Below are positions 25,331-33,839 of a stretch of DNA of 64,000 nt, piece by piece. The stretch is taken from positions 82,899 to 146,898 of the forward strand of contig JAHFTB010000002.1 of assembly GCA_023269545.1 (NCBI GenBank). Reading direction: 5' to 3'. A program made the position numbers and the translations under genes. Source of the DNA: Verrucomicrobiota bacterium. Its GTDB lineage: Bacteria; Verrucomicrobiota; Verrucomicrobiia; Chthoniobacterales; Xiphinematobacteraceae. Below the pieces are notes generated by a model. That model was not told the origin of the DNA. It saw only the letters and a program-made list of their open reading frames with translations, and ran no database searches. Positions within the stretch are counted from its first letter, which is position 1. Each line of letters starts with the position of its first letter.

Positions 25331-25690
25331 TCATCTTTTTTGACTTATGGGAAATAATAGTCCAGAATTCGAGTTGATTTCAAACTCCGGATCCTTCGTA
25401 CCCTCTCTAAGTTCCTCGAGAGCGTTTTCAAGTTCATTCCGCAGCAAAATCGCTTCTGTTCCAGTGGTTGCAAACCCCGCACGAAGTCTCCCATTTTATT
25501 ACTGAAATCTTTCTGGGACGGATTTCACTGGTAAGAAACAAGTGTCTTTTTAAGATCAAGGGCCTCTATTTTAAGGTAAAGAATCTCTTCTTTTAGCTTA
25601 ATTTCATCTGAGGTCATTTTACTTTTCTCATCAAATAGACACAGAACATTTTCTAGTTTTGTTAAGCAGAATTTCCATTAGTTATTTCAT
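25331..25690 (-). pseudogene. decayed coiled-coil gene fragment
   Basis: In the 536-base gap between genes, protein-like stretches appear in different minus-strand frames. One reads LTKLENVLCLFDEKSKMTSD and continues EIKLKEEILYLKIEALDLKK to a stop. A second, shifted, reads ILLRNELENALEELREGTKD and continues to SGLLFPISQKR with a stop at 25331. Charged heptad-like helices split by a frameshift suggest a recently broken gene. There is no start or known family. Boundaries are approximate. Confidence 0.4.
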
Positions 25691-25717
25691 TGCTTCCTTA
25701 GCTTGTAATGCTCCTGC

Positions 25718-27007
25718 TTAAGCTTTTTCCCAATCACTTATTTTTCCAATTTTTTTGCGATTATAAGGAAAACAGGACAATATACCCTTCAATCCGGTCT
25801 TCAATTTTTCCAACAACTTGCCGATTCCGGATTTCTTAGTTCTTATTATCTTTATTTCTTTGGAACTCCCCGCCGTTGGAGAAATATCCCTTGTCCTCTC
25901 TATTCTAGATTGACATACTAAGGTTTCCGATTGCATGGGATCTTTTTGGACGCCCTCTTCCCCTTCAAACATTTCTGGTTCTGGGGGGGGGGAAATTTGT
26001 CCCAGCATTTCGGCCATACAATCCTTGGCAGAACGGCCATTTTTCTTGTGCAAACTGTTTTGCTCTATCGCCTCTACTGGAGAAGGCTCTATATTTGTTG
26101 CTAACTCAACTGTGTTTTTGGACTGGCCTACAGGACTTTGCTCCTTGATCTCCGGATTTTCCGTATTTGTTTCCAGATTTTTATTCGAATCTATTATCTC
26201 AGAAACAATATTTCCACTTGAGGAGCTTGCTTTTGATAAGTTTAAAGATTTTTGATTTAATCCATTCATTACGCTTTTATAAAATAATATCGTAGAGAAA
26301 ACCAGGTCATCTGCGGCACGATATGGAACTTGTGGGAGCGTTTGTTGTAAGTGCGTAAACTCGGATGAGCTTGTTGTTGAATATGGTGCTATACTCATTC
26401 CGGAATCCTGCAAACCGCTATGAGGACACCTCTTCAAATGATCACCTTCCATAAAGCGCCTATGCCCGGATTCTTCGATCTGAGATTTGCACGGAAAAGA
26501 GCGCCTCCTTTCTATTGGCAATAGATTCGTCCATAAAAAATCAGCTTCTGCCTTTCTCTTTCTTATTGGTAATTTCACATTCCAAGAGGCATCCTGCTCA
26601 GATTTTTTATCCGGAGAGAGCTTAAGATACGAATCCTCATATGAATCCTCAAAAAAGATACCGTCACTTTCGGAATGACACTTTGAAGCATTGATACTCT
26701 TATTACTTGCCTTTTCAGTTTTTCCGATTCCCTTACCTCCATGCGATGGCACAATTTTGTTTACGGAGGTCATCTCAGTTTCCTTTTGAGGAGGGTTCTT
26801 GCCTTTATGAATCTTCCCTAGCGAAGCTAGCGTGTGGGATGTATAGTGCCTATTTGTAACAGATTCCAGACGGGCCTGCGGCTGGAAATTTATCTTTTGT
26901 TGGCCCCTCTCCTTCTTATTTCCCAGCACCCTTTGATTGGTGCCAGAAGACATTCCACTTATTTGCGTCTGCATCTGATAATATCCATCATCTTGGAATT
27001 TTGTCAT
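25718..27007 (-). CDS. orphan polar protein with C-terminal CFP motif, effector-like
   Basis: 429 residues, Ser/Lys/Glu-rich, largely disordered by composition, no signal peptide. The C-terminus is an amphipathic basic helix (IGKLLEKLKTGLKGILSCFP) followed by YNRKK, resembling the motif in the 510-residue protein at 22414. Codons for PPPEP are built from a C10 tract (25983-25992 on the plus strand as G), a potential slippage site near residue 339. The protein belongs to no family I know. The start at 27007 (MTKFQDDGYYQMQ) is the first ATG. Confidence 0.65.
   Translation of the reverse strand: MTKFQDDGYYQMQTQISGMSSGTNQRVLGNKKERGQQKINFQPQARLESVTNRHYTSHTLASLGKIHKGKNPPQKETEMTSVNKIVPSHGGKGIGKTEKASNKSINASKCHSESDGIFFEDSYEDSYLKLSPDKKSEQDASWNVKLPIRKRKAEADFLWTNLLPIERRRSFPCKSQIEESGHRRFMEGDHLKRCPHSGLQDSGMSIAPYSTTSSSEFTHLQQTLPQVPYRAADDLVFSTILFYKSVMNGLNQKSLNLSKASSSSGNIVSEIIDSNKNLETNTENPEIKEQSPVGQSKNTVELATNIEPSPVEAIEQNSLHKKNGRSAKDCMAEMLGQISPPPEPEMFEGEEGVQKDPMQSETLVCQSRIERTRDISPTAGSSKEIKIIRTKKSGIGKLLEKLKTGLKGILSCFPYNRKKIGKISDWEKA
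25983..25992 (-). repeat. homopolymeric C10 tract in coding sequence
   Basis: Ten G on the plus strand, ten C in the coding strand of the 429-residue orphan gene. In the present length the gene is in frame; a change of one base would truncate or alter the last 90 residues. Confidence 0.8.
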
Positions 27008-27066
27008 TACCCAGTTTACTCAAATTGAAACCCAAACAGATTTGCAACCACTTGCAGGATTTTCGT

Positions 27067-27825
27067 CTAATCTATCTCAATTCCTACAGGACAGTGATCG
27101 GAGCCAGGGATATGCGGCCAGATAAAAGCGCTCCGCAGGGAAGGACGCAAAGCGGCAGCGATACAGAAATAATCAATTCTCCACCCAATATTGCGTTGGC
27201 GGGCTGCATTTTGATAGCTCCACCACGTATAACTTCCTCCTTCCGAATGAAATTCCCGAAAGGTATCCAGAAATCCGGCATCGAGAATTTTAGAAAAAGC
27301 TTCTCTTTCTTCGAAGGTAAATCCGGCATTTCGAGTGTTTTGTCGCGGCCGAGCGAGGTCAATTTCGCGGTGAGCCACATTGAGGTCTCCGCAAAAGATG
27401 ACGGGTTTTTTCTTTCCTAATCGCAGGAGGTGATTAAGAAATGCGGGCGTCCATTCCGAGGTTCGATAATTCAGTCGGGCAAGCTCTCTTCCTGAATTGG
27501 GGGTATAAACGTTTACGAGGTAAAAATCAGGAAACTCAGCGGAGATCACTCGTCCTTCCCGATCATGTTCCTCTACGTCGATGCCTGTGGTTACCAGTAA
27601 GGGAATCGTTCGAGTGAGAAGCAATGTGCCGGAATAGCCGGGACGCTGGGCGGCATTCCAAAAAAGATGCCATCCGGGCGGCCATAGAATCTCTGCCACT
27701 TGATCCGAACGGGCCTTAGTTTCCTGAAGACAAACGACATCGGCTTGGGCTTCTTCTAAAAAGTGAAAGAAACCCTTTGAGAGGATGGAGCGCACTCCAT
27801 TGATGTTCCAAGAAATGAGTTTCAA
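27067..27825 (-). CDS. xthA: exodeoxyribonuclease III
   Basis: AP endonuclease and 3'-5' exonuclease of base excision repair. 252 residues with the expected landmarks: MKLISWNINGVRS, VVCLQETKA (metal-binding Glu), VNVYTPNSG, IFCGDLNVAHREIDLARP, RIDYFCIA and the terminal GSDHCPVGIEI with the catalytic Asp-His. It follows an EEP-family nuclease gene with an ATGA overlap, so the two nucleases are co-translated. Confidence 0.96.
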   Translation of the reverse strand: MKLISWNINGVRSILSKGFFHFLEEAQADVVCLQETKARSDQVAEILWPPGWHLFWNAAQRPGYSGTLLLTRTIPLLVTTGIDVEEHDREGRVISAEFPDFYLVNVYTPNSGRELARLNYRTSEWTPAFLNHLLRLGKKKPVIFCGDLNVAHREIDLARPRQNTRNAGFTFEEREAFSKILDAGFLDTFREFHSEGGSYTWWSYQNAARQRNIGWRIDYFCIAAALRPSLRSAFIWPHIPGSDHCPVGIEID

Positions 27826-28592
27826 TTCACAAATTCAAATTCGGCCATGATGGCGTGGTGATCGGAAGAGGGGGTGGAAAGAACTTGATGGTTCGTATTA
27901 CGAACTGAGGCATTGTAGAAAATATGGTCGAGGATGTAGGGATGCCTTTTCCAGGTAGGCGCGGAGTTCTGGACGGGAGTGAAGCCGGCTTCATGGAATT
28001 GTTCCACGAGATTTTCTCCCGGTGCGCAGTTAAAGTCGCCGCCCATCACTGTGGGCCGTGAAGTGTCACGTAAAAGTCTTTCCAATTTGTTCCGCTGATC
28101 CGGATACTTGTTACTACTAGAGTAGATCATGAAAAAAGCTTGGAGGTGGGTATTGAGAATACGAATTTCTTGCCCTTCGAGAACGGTGCTGACCCCGATC
28201 AGCTGACGGTGGGAGGGTTTGTGTTTTTTTCCTCGAAATTCGAATTCAAGCGGCGGAGCGGGAAGTGTTTCGAAGAAAAAATGCTTGAGCGGTGTATACG
28301 CGAAGATAGCAAGCCCAATTCCAAATGGAAGTTCATCGTTATTTGCAGGCGGATAGGCAAATACGGATTCCATGGGAAAAAATGCCTTCTGAAGATTCGT
28401 GTAATTTTTGGGAGGCTGAATTTGCAAACCATTTGGCTGTCCCTGTTCCACTTCCTGCAGCAATAGAATATCAGCGGGATGCGCTTGTAAAAAGTCCACG
28501 GTATCTTGCAAACAGATAGGACTTTCATCGGGATTTTCTTCATTCCATCCCTGTCCAAATTGCATATTGAAAGTCAGGACACGAAAACTCAT
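27822..28592 (-). CDS. endonuclease/exonuclease/phosphatase family protein
   Basis: 256 residues of the EEP fold: FRVLTFNMQFGQGW, LLLQEVEQGQ (metal-binding Glu), ILNTHLQAFF, VMGGDFNCAPGE and the terminal SSDHHAIMAEF. No signal peptide is present, so it is probably cytosolic. The substrate cannot be told from sequence; nucleic acid or a phosphodiester lipid are both possible in this superfamily. Coupled to xthA (ATGA), which suggests a DNA-related role. Confidence 0.88.
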   Translation of the reverse strand: MSFRVLTFNMQFGQGWNEENPDESPICLQDTVDFLQAHPADILLLQEVEQGQPNGLQIQPPKNYTNLQKAFFPMESVFAYPPANNDELPFGIGLAIFAYTPLKHFFFETLPAPPLEFEFRGKKHKPSHRQLIGVSTVLEGQEIRILNTHLQAFFMIYSSSNKYPDQRNKLERLLRDTSRPTVMGGDFNCAPGENLVEQFHEAGFTPVQNSAPTWKRHPYILDHIFYNASVRNTNHQVLSTPSSDHHAIMAEFEFVN

Positions 28593-28934
28593 GGAAGAGA
28601 AGAATGAGGCTAAAATTAGTTCGTTGAAGTTCCTATGGCGAAACCCACTTCCTCGGGCAGAAGGCAGTGTCCGCGAATTTGTATTTAGGGTCAGTTGAGT
28701 TTAGTGGGTTATTTGAGTTTTTGGATCTGTTTTTTGGTGTTTTTTTGAATGGCGCGGTAGCGCCTCTGAAGCTCCCCCCGAACCGCGAGGGATGGGGGCC
28801 CGTGCAGCCTCCATTGAAAAGGCTCTTGCCTCATTTACTGCTCCAAAGCTGCTCAGCAGATCCTCTGTGTATCAATCCAACCTAGCTTTTTTCATCTTTC
28901 ATTCTTTTCTAATCGCTGGCTGCGTAACATCCGT
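28593..28934. other. intergenic region, no gene
   Basis: 342 bases between the EEP gene and the hydrolase gene. It holds a short hairpin GGCGC-GGTA-GCGCC near 28750 without a T tract on the useful side, and nothing else I can support. Confidence 0.4.
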
Positions 28935-29876
28935 TTATAAGAAAGAAGTGATATGCTTCTTTACCATGCGAAGGGCAATGTATCCAAAGTGACCTTGGGG
29001 AGCCTCTAAAGGCGGGGGAGTTCCCCATTGATCCGCGAGTTTGTGGAGTTCGGAGGGCGGAGAAATGCGGTCATACATTCCAGTGGCAAGTATGATACGC
29101 TTTTTATTACAAAATGGCGTGCCATGAAAAGGCGAAGAAAGATGGGCATGTCTGCGGACAATATTGGATGGGATATTTTTTTGTGCCAGGATGTGACGGA
29201 TGGCTCGGGCGGCGGGACTTTGTGCGATGGCATGTTCCACATTGACGATCGGCTGAAGAAGGGCAATGAAGTCGAGGTCTGGTTCCAAGAAGGAAACGAG
29301 GGACCCCATCCAGCCTCCATAGCTAGTTCCCAGGAGAGCAAATTTCTTACAACCTTGTTGGCGGAGGAAGGCCATCAGTTGGCGGATTTCTATGACTCCT
29401 TGTCGGATGAGCAGGGCATTACGAATGAGATTGGAGGTCATTGTAAGAGATCCGTTCCAGTATCCTATGGGAGCTCGAGAATAATGGCAAGGGAGGTGGG
29501 GGAAGAGAACATTCCAGCCCTGCTGATTGAGCCATTTTGCGAGGCGGCGGTAGCCTCCTCCATGGGCGGACATGAGTGCATGGAGTAAAATGAGGGTGGG
29601 GCGATTATATTGGAATCCATACCACTCGGCACATGCTTGATTATTTTCCGGATAATGATCTTTGATGGGCGTCTCCCAACAGATTTGCTTGGCAGTAAAT
29701 CGGAATCCCTGCATGGGAGGAAATGCGTAGTAATCTTCACGGGTGAGAGATTCGCATTCTTTGAAGTAGGTTTCTAATTCCGCAGAAGAGTGCATCGTGT
29801 GGCGGAGGTTCCATTGGATGAGATTCATGGCGGTACAGAGGCTGGCATCCAAGGCCCAGGCTAAAGAACGTTTCAT
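28935..29876 (-). CDS. alpha/beta hydrolase
   Basis: 313 residues from the ATG at 29876, which overlaps the stop of the acyltransferase gene (ATGA); the open frame extends to 30158 but that part lies inside the neighbour. The alpha/beta hydrolase core is clear: LLHALMSAHGGGYRRLAKWL after the first strand, nucleophile elbow GTSYGGW, acid in ATGMYDRISPPSE and histidine in PQGHFGY. Substrate unknown. Coupling to a phospholipid acyltransferase suggests a lipid or ester substrate (inference). Confidence 0.85.
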   Translation of the reverse strand: MKRSLAWALDASLCTAMNLIQWNLRHTMHSSAELETYFKECESLTREDYYAFPPMQGFRFTAKQICWETPIKDHYPENNQACAEWYGFQYNRPTLILLHALMSAHGGGYRRLAKWLNQQGWNVLFPHLPCHYSRAPIGYWNGSLTMTSNLIRNALLIRQGVIEIRQLMAFLRQQGCKKFALLGTSYGGWMGSLVSFLEPDLDFIALLQPIVNVEHAIAQSPAARAIRHILAQKNIPSNIVRRHAHLSSPFHGTPFCNKKRIILATGMYDRISPPSELHKLADQWGTPPPLEAPQGHFGYIALRMVKKHITSFL

Positions 29877-30598
29877 AGGAGCGAAAAAGGTTCCTTTCTT
29901 CTTTGTTGTGCTGTCTGAGGAAAGTCCTCTGGTTGCAGTCCAAAGTGTTTTTGCAGGGCATTTGCTAAAGATTGAATGGACGCAATGGTTTGGGTGTGGA
30001 TTTGATTTCTGGCTTGTTGTTTTGGAAGGGAAGGATCCGGCTGTATGGGGCTTCCAAATGCGATCCAAACGGGTGCACGTTTTCCTTTTCCGAAAATCCG
30101 CTGCTTCGGATTCCAATATTGCGGTTTGTAGAGTCGATCGCTCCCCAGGATGACACAAGGCACTATGGGGGTACCGCTGAGAATGCTCAGCGTAGCAAAT
30201 CCAGGTTTTCCGGGGGCTCCTTGCAACAGAGAGTCTTTGCCACTCCGAAGACCTCCTTCCGGGAAAATGCCTATTACGGTTTTACATTTAAGACGATGGA
30301 TTGCTTTGCGCAGAATCTTGCTGTCCGCTTCGGCACGGTCTACCGGAATAGCCCCTAACCAGTGGAAGAACCTTTTGCCTATTGGGCCTCTAAATAATTC
30401 CTTCATAGCGATCCATTCGATGTATCTCGGCACGATGCAGCTTAATAGAGGCGGATCAAAATGGCTGATGTGGTTGGAGGTGAGGAGAAATGCGTCCGAT
30501 TTGGGCAGATTTTCTTTTCCTAATACGTGGATCTTAGTGGAGTAGCTAAAGATCCTGTGGGCAAGCCAGACACAGAAGAGACGAAAACCGTCGGACAT
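29873..30598 (-). CDS. plsC: 1-acyl-sn-glycerol-3-phosphate acyltransferase (PlsC family)
   Basis: 241 residues. Catalytic motif I NHISHFDPP, glycerophosphate-binding FPEGGLRSG and motif IV-like GTPIVPCVILG are visible in order. It transfers an acyl group to lysophosphatidic acid at the inner membrane. The N-terminal hydrophobic stretch (FCVWLAHRIFSYSTK) could anchor it. Upstream partner of the alpha/beta hydrolase, and 15 bases after the uracil-DNA glycosylase gene. Confidence 0.92.
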   Translation of the reverse strand: MSDGFRLFCVWLAHRIFSYSTKIHVLGKENLPKSDAFLLTSNHISHFDPPLLSCIVPRYIEWIAMKELFRGPIGKRFFHWLGAIPVDRAEADSKILRKAIHRLKCKTVIGIFPEGGLRSGKDSLLQGAPGKPGFATLSILSGTPIVPCVILGSDRLYKPQYWNPKQRIFGKGKRAPVWIAFGSPIQPDPSLPKQQARNQIHTQTIASIQSLANALQKHFGLQPEDFPQTAQQRRKEPFSLL

Positions 30599-30613
30599 TG
30601 ATTTATATCTCTT

Positions 30614-31441
30614 TCATGAAAGGAAATATCCTCTTTGTTTTTTAGAAATCGGGTGGCCTAGTTTTTCTAATACAAGAAGCATGTCTTCCCATACCTTGCG
30701 TTTTTCCTGAAGAGATTGGTTTCTGAGGAGATAGGCGGGATGGTAGGTAACGAGAGTGGGGGTATTTTCATACTCCAGCCATTTTCCGCGTAGTTCTTTC
30801 ATGGGCCGCGTTTCACCTAGAAGTCCCTCTGCGGCAGTCGCTCCCAAGGCAACTAAGACGCGAGGACGAATGATGGCGATCTGTTCGCGGAGCCAGGGTA
30901 AGCAGGTGGACATTTCTTCAGGCCGTGGTTTGCGGTTCCCACTGGTGCCGGCGGGCATATTCGGTCGGCATTTGAGAACATTTCCAATATAGATGGACTG
31001 TCGTGTAAAGCCCATAGTTTCGATAATGCGAGTGAGTAACTGCCCTGCCCGACCTACAAAGGGCTCACCTTGCGCATCCTCATCAGCTCCGGGAGCTTCG
31101 CCTACAAACATCAGTTCCGCTTCTGGGTTGCCGACCCCGAAGACCACCTGAGTCCGCGTGGAAGCGAGATGCGGGCATTTGGTGCAGATGAGGGCCGCCT
31201 TGCGTAAAGAATCGAGTATTTCTGTCGGCGGTTTCAAGGGAGTCTTTGCGGGCTTCTTAGGAAGATTCAAAGATTTGGATGAGGGCGTGCTTGCGGTTGG
31301 ATTTTTTCGGGAGACGTGGTGGGTGGCAGATTTCAATATTTCCAAAGTTTGAAGAGAGGCGTGAGGCTTTTTTCCAAAACCATCTTGTATCGAGAGCAAG
31401 GCATCTCGGGTTATTTTAAGAGCTTTATCAAAGGTATCCAC
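30614..31441 (-). CDS. uracil-DNA glycosylase, family 4 (Fe-S type)
   Basis: 275 residues. After a Lys/Pro-rich N-terminal extension of about 75 residues, the family 4 core begins: [20 protein letters not shown] (two cluster cysteines), [20 protein letters not shown] (active site), [13 protein letters not shown] (third cysteine), [11 protein letters not shown] (fourth) and [11 protein letters not shown] (His motif). Removes uracil from DNA; fits with xthA nearby in the same strand group. Confidence 0.95.
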   Translation of the reverse strand: MDTFDKALKITRDALLSIQDGFGKKPHASLQTLEILKSATHHVSRKNPTASTPSSKSLNLPKKPAKTPLKPPTEILDSLRKAALICTKCPHLASTRTQVVFGVGNPEAELMFVGEAPGADEDAQGEPFVGRAGQLLTRIIETMGFTRQSIYIGNVLKCRPNMPAGTSGNRKPRPEEMSTCLPWLREQIAIIRPRVLVALGATAAEGLLGETRPMKELRGKWLEYENTPTLVTYHPAYLLRNQSLQEKRKVWEDMLLVLEKLGHPISKKQRGYFLS

Positions 31442-31643
31442 ACCGGGAAAATCATAGGGACATGCGGCGACTCGGCAAGGGGGAAAACTCTGGCAGGAAA
31501 AACTGCGGTTTTTTTGTTATTTTCACTATCGCGGAAAAAATATCAAAAGAGTCGCCGGCAAGTCGTTGCAATAATCTTGGTATCTGACGTGCAATTTGTC
31601 ATCAGTTTCGCTTACATTCATCCTTGAATCTATAGCGACGATT

Positions 31644-31985
31644 ATGACCCCCGAAGATTTTGTTGCACAGGTACGAAACGCAGTCGTTGAACAGGGGAGT
31701 ATTGGCGACAAGGACCTCTTGGAGTCAGCTTCAGCCGAAACGGTGAGCGATCCTTACTGGAAGCGACTACTCACCCTCTATCATTCATTGAATTCGTATG
31801 ATCGGAATACTTTTCTTGAAATCCTCAGGCAAATCAGGATCGACACTCTCGTTCAACTGTTTTGTATTCTGGATGGGGTGTGTACCCTTGAAAACTCTCC
31901 GGAAGACTTTGAGTTAAAGACCATGGGCGACGGGCAAAAAATTAATGGAAATCTCCAACATCTCTTCCTGGGAGAGGACGAGTGA
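31644..31985 (+). CDS. small hypothetical protein
   Basis: 113 residues from the ATG at 31644 (MTPEDFVAQVRNAVVEQG); an upstream TTG at 31596 is in frame. Helical, soluble. The segment YWKRLLTLYHSLNSYDRNTF followed by LEILRQIRIDTLVQLFCILDG has the feel of a small conserved domain, but I cannot name the family. Transcribed away from the UDG gene and followed by repeat-containing non-coding DNA. Confidence 0.6.
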   Translation: MTPEDFVAQVRNAVVEQGSIGDKDLLESASAETVSDPYWKRLLTLYHSLNSYDRNTFLEILRQIRIDTLVQLFCILDGVCTLENSPEDFELKTMGDGQKINGNLQHLFLGEDE

Positions 31986-32455
31986 GGAATCCTCCCAAAA
32001 GCGAGAGCCTGGTAGAAAGTTTGCGTCAATCCGCCGCGGGCGATAAGAGCCGGACTACTCAACCCTATAGTGGCACAAAGCGCCAGCGCCGCTCTTAGTC
32101 ATCACAGAGGCTGGTGGTGGATAGGTACCCAGTTGGGTTTTGCCAGCCTCTTCTTTTTTCACCCCCCCTTTTTTACCCACGCATTCTTTGATAAACTGAC
32201 GTTACGCGCTTTTAGGAGCTCTGGGAGCAAAAAAACCATTTTAGCCTACAAGGTTTCCCTTTTTTGCGTCACATCACTTATAAAGCCAAAATTTGCGGGG
32301 AATTGCAAGATAGGTGGCGTGTGCATGCAATAGGTAGCTAATGTTAATGAGTCGATTATTTTTCGATGATTTGTATCGATATTTACTACAGAATCCTCCT
32401 TGCTGGTATGCTAAATGTATCGTAGTGTCCCCCCTTCAATTAACCTCAGACAGTA
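31986..32455. other. intergenic region with repeat R3 before the ECF operon
   Basis: 470 bases without a supported gene. Contains R3 copy 2. The part just upstream of the ECF S gene (32340-32455) could hold a riboswitch, as is common for such transporters, but I recognise no known class. Confidence 0.45.
32195..32249 (+). repeat. dispersed repeat R3, copy 2
   Basis: Near-identical to 24473-24527 (AACTGACGTTACGC ... CCATTTTAGCCTA), about three substitutions in 55 bases. Confidence 0.75.
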
Positions 32456-33079
32456 GTGCAAGAAAAACACCCAGATTTTCAAATTAATTCGGCAGGCAAG
32501 CCGCTGGAAAAAAATATACTCGTAATGGCAGTAGTTCCCATCGGGATTTTGCTCAATCACGCAATGGGAATGTTAACATTATATATTAAAGTTCCTCTTT
32601 ACTTGGATAATATCGGCACCCTTTTGACCATCATTCTTGTAGGAACTCCTGCCGGAGTCATGACCGGTATCTTATCTTCCTTGTTGCAAGGATTATTAAT
32701 AAATCCGGTCATTCCTTATTACACAAGCACCCATATTGCTATTGCACTTTTTGCGGGATGGATGGCGAAAAAAGGATATTTTCGGACGATTCCAAAAACC
32801 ATAGTGACTGGCATTTTTATGGGTTTAGTTTCGGGGAGTGCCAATGCGCCTATTGTAATACTACTGGGTGGTTTTACAGGCACATGTACAGATGTCACCA
32901 CGGCACTCCTCTTGGCCAATGGGCAATCGATCTTCAAAAGTGCTTTTTTAGCTAACTTTGCCAATGAACCATTTGATAAGATCATTCAGTGCCTGCTAGT
33001 TGTTTGGCTAATCAGAGGTATGCCCCGCGTATTAAAAAACCACTTTGCAAACAGCGGATATCTCGCAAGAAATTTATGA
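32456..33079 (+). CDS. ECF transporter substrate-binding (S) component
   Basis: 207 residues, GTG start. About five to six membrane helices, with the signature KVPLYLDNIGTLLTIILVGT followed by PAGVMTGILSSLLQG, and a later GLVSGSANAPIVILLGG segment. These are typical of an uncharacterised group of energy-coupling factor S components whose substrate is presumed to be a vitamin or nucleobase-type small molecule. First gene of an S-T-A operon; the T gene begins 5 bases after its stop. Confidence 0.82.
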   Translation: MQEKHPDFQINSAGKPLEKNILVMAVVPIGILLNHAMGMLTLYIKVPLYLDNIGTLLTIILVGTPAGVMTGILSSLLQGLLINPVIPYYTSTHIAIALFAGWMAKKGYFRTIPKTIVTGIFMGLVSGSANAPIVILLGGFTGTCTDVTTALLLANGQSIFKSAFLANFANEPFDKIIQCLLVVWLIRGMPRVLKNHFANSGYLARNL

Positions 33080-33083
33080 GGCA

Positions 33084-33839
33084 ATGAGGATTGTAGCTAC
33101 GCCTCCGGCACTTCATCGTGGATTAGCCTGTTTAATAGGCATTTTGGGAACTCTTATGGCTAATAAGCTTCCTTTGCTACTCACAGGACTATTGATGGTC
33201 TTGGGTTGCCTAGCCGTTCAAGGAAAACTGCGCGAATTCGCACGGTTTGGATGGACTGTACTGCTCCCTATCGGTGGAATATTGATCTTTATTTGGGGAT
33301 TCGTTCAGCGATCGGGGCCAGGAGCGGAGAAGTCTGTAGAGGACGGTATTTTATTCGCCGTTCTCACCACTCTTCGTTTAGCATTGCTGGGTGCAATTTT
33401 TCTGACAACAGTTTTAACGCTTTCCCCAAAGCGCTTGACCCATCTGCTTCAAACTTTTGGAATTCGTGGGCAAACATTGGCAGTGGTGGTTTCTTGTCTG
33501 AATCTTTGGTCGGATTTTCACTTCTATATCCGACAAGTGTATGTAGCTCGGTGTGCTCGGGGATTAATGCCAAACCGCCACCTTGTTACACGGATGCGAC
33601 AATTGCCCTACGCAGTACGGACGCTATTTATTTCCGCACTCACATATTCACTCGAGCGGGCAAAAATGTGGGAATCCAATGACCTCATTAGTCGCCTCGA
33701 TCGTTTAAGTAAAAATGCTTCCGCCACTGAAGAATGTTCCCGACTCGCAGGATTTTTATTGCTGACTTTGTCTATAGCCTGGGCAATTACCTCCGCGATT
33801 TATTTTTTTAAAACTGGATGGACATTACCGCATTCTTAA
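33084..33839 (+). CDS. ecfT: ECF transporter transmembrane (T) component
   Basis: 251 residues from the ATG at 33084 (MRIVATPPALHRGLACLIG); an in-frame TTG lies at 33045 inside the S gene. The EcfT/CbiQ family is indicated by four to five helices and the coupling-helix motif ARCARGLMPN, the Ala-Arg-Gly sequence that contacts the ATPases. It ends 22 bases inside the ATPase gene, so it is translationally coupled. It links S component and ATPases in the membrane. Confidence 0.88.
   Translation: MRIVATPPALHRGLACLIGILGTLMANKLPLLLTGLLMVLGCLAVQGKLREFARFGWTVLLPIGGILIFIWGFVQRSGPGAEKSVEDGILFAVLTTLRLALLGAIFLTTVLTLSPKRLTHLLQTFGIRGQTLAVVVSCLNLWSDFHFYIRQVYVARCARGLMPNRHLVTRMRQLPYAVRTLFISALTYSLERAKMWESNDLISRLDRLSKNASATEECSRLAGFLLLTLSIAWAITSAIYFFKTGWTLPHS

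Noticed and set aside
29877..30158. N-terminal extension of the alpha/beta hydrolase
   Set aside because: The extension overlaps the acyltransferase gene in another frame and has no domain character; the ATGA overlap marks the real start.
32340..32455. Riboswitch upstream of the ECF operon
   Set aside because: Expected by context, but I could not match any known consensus or draw a convincing conserved fold.
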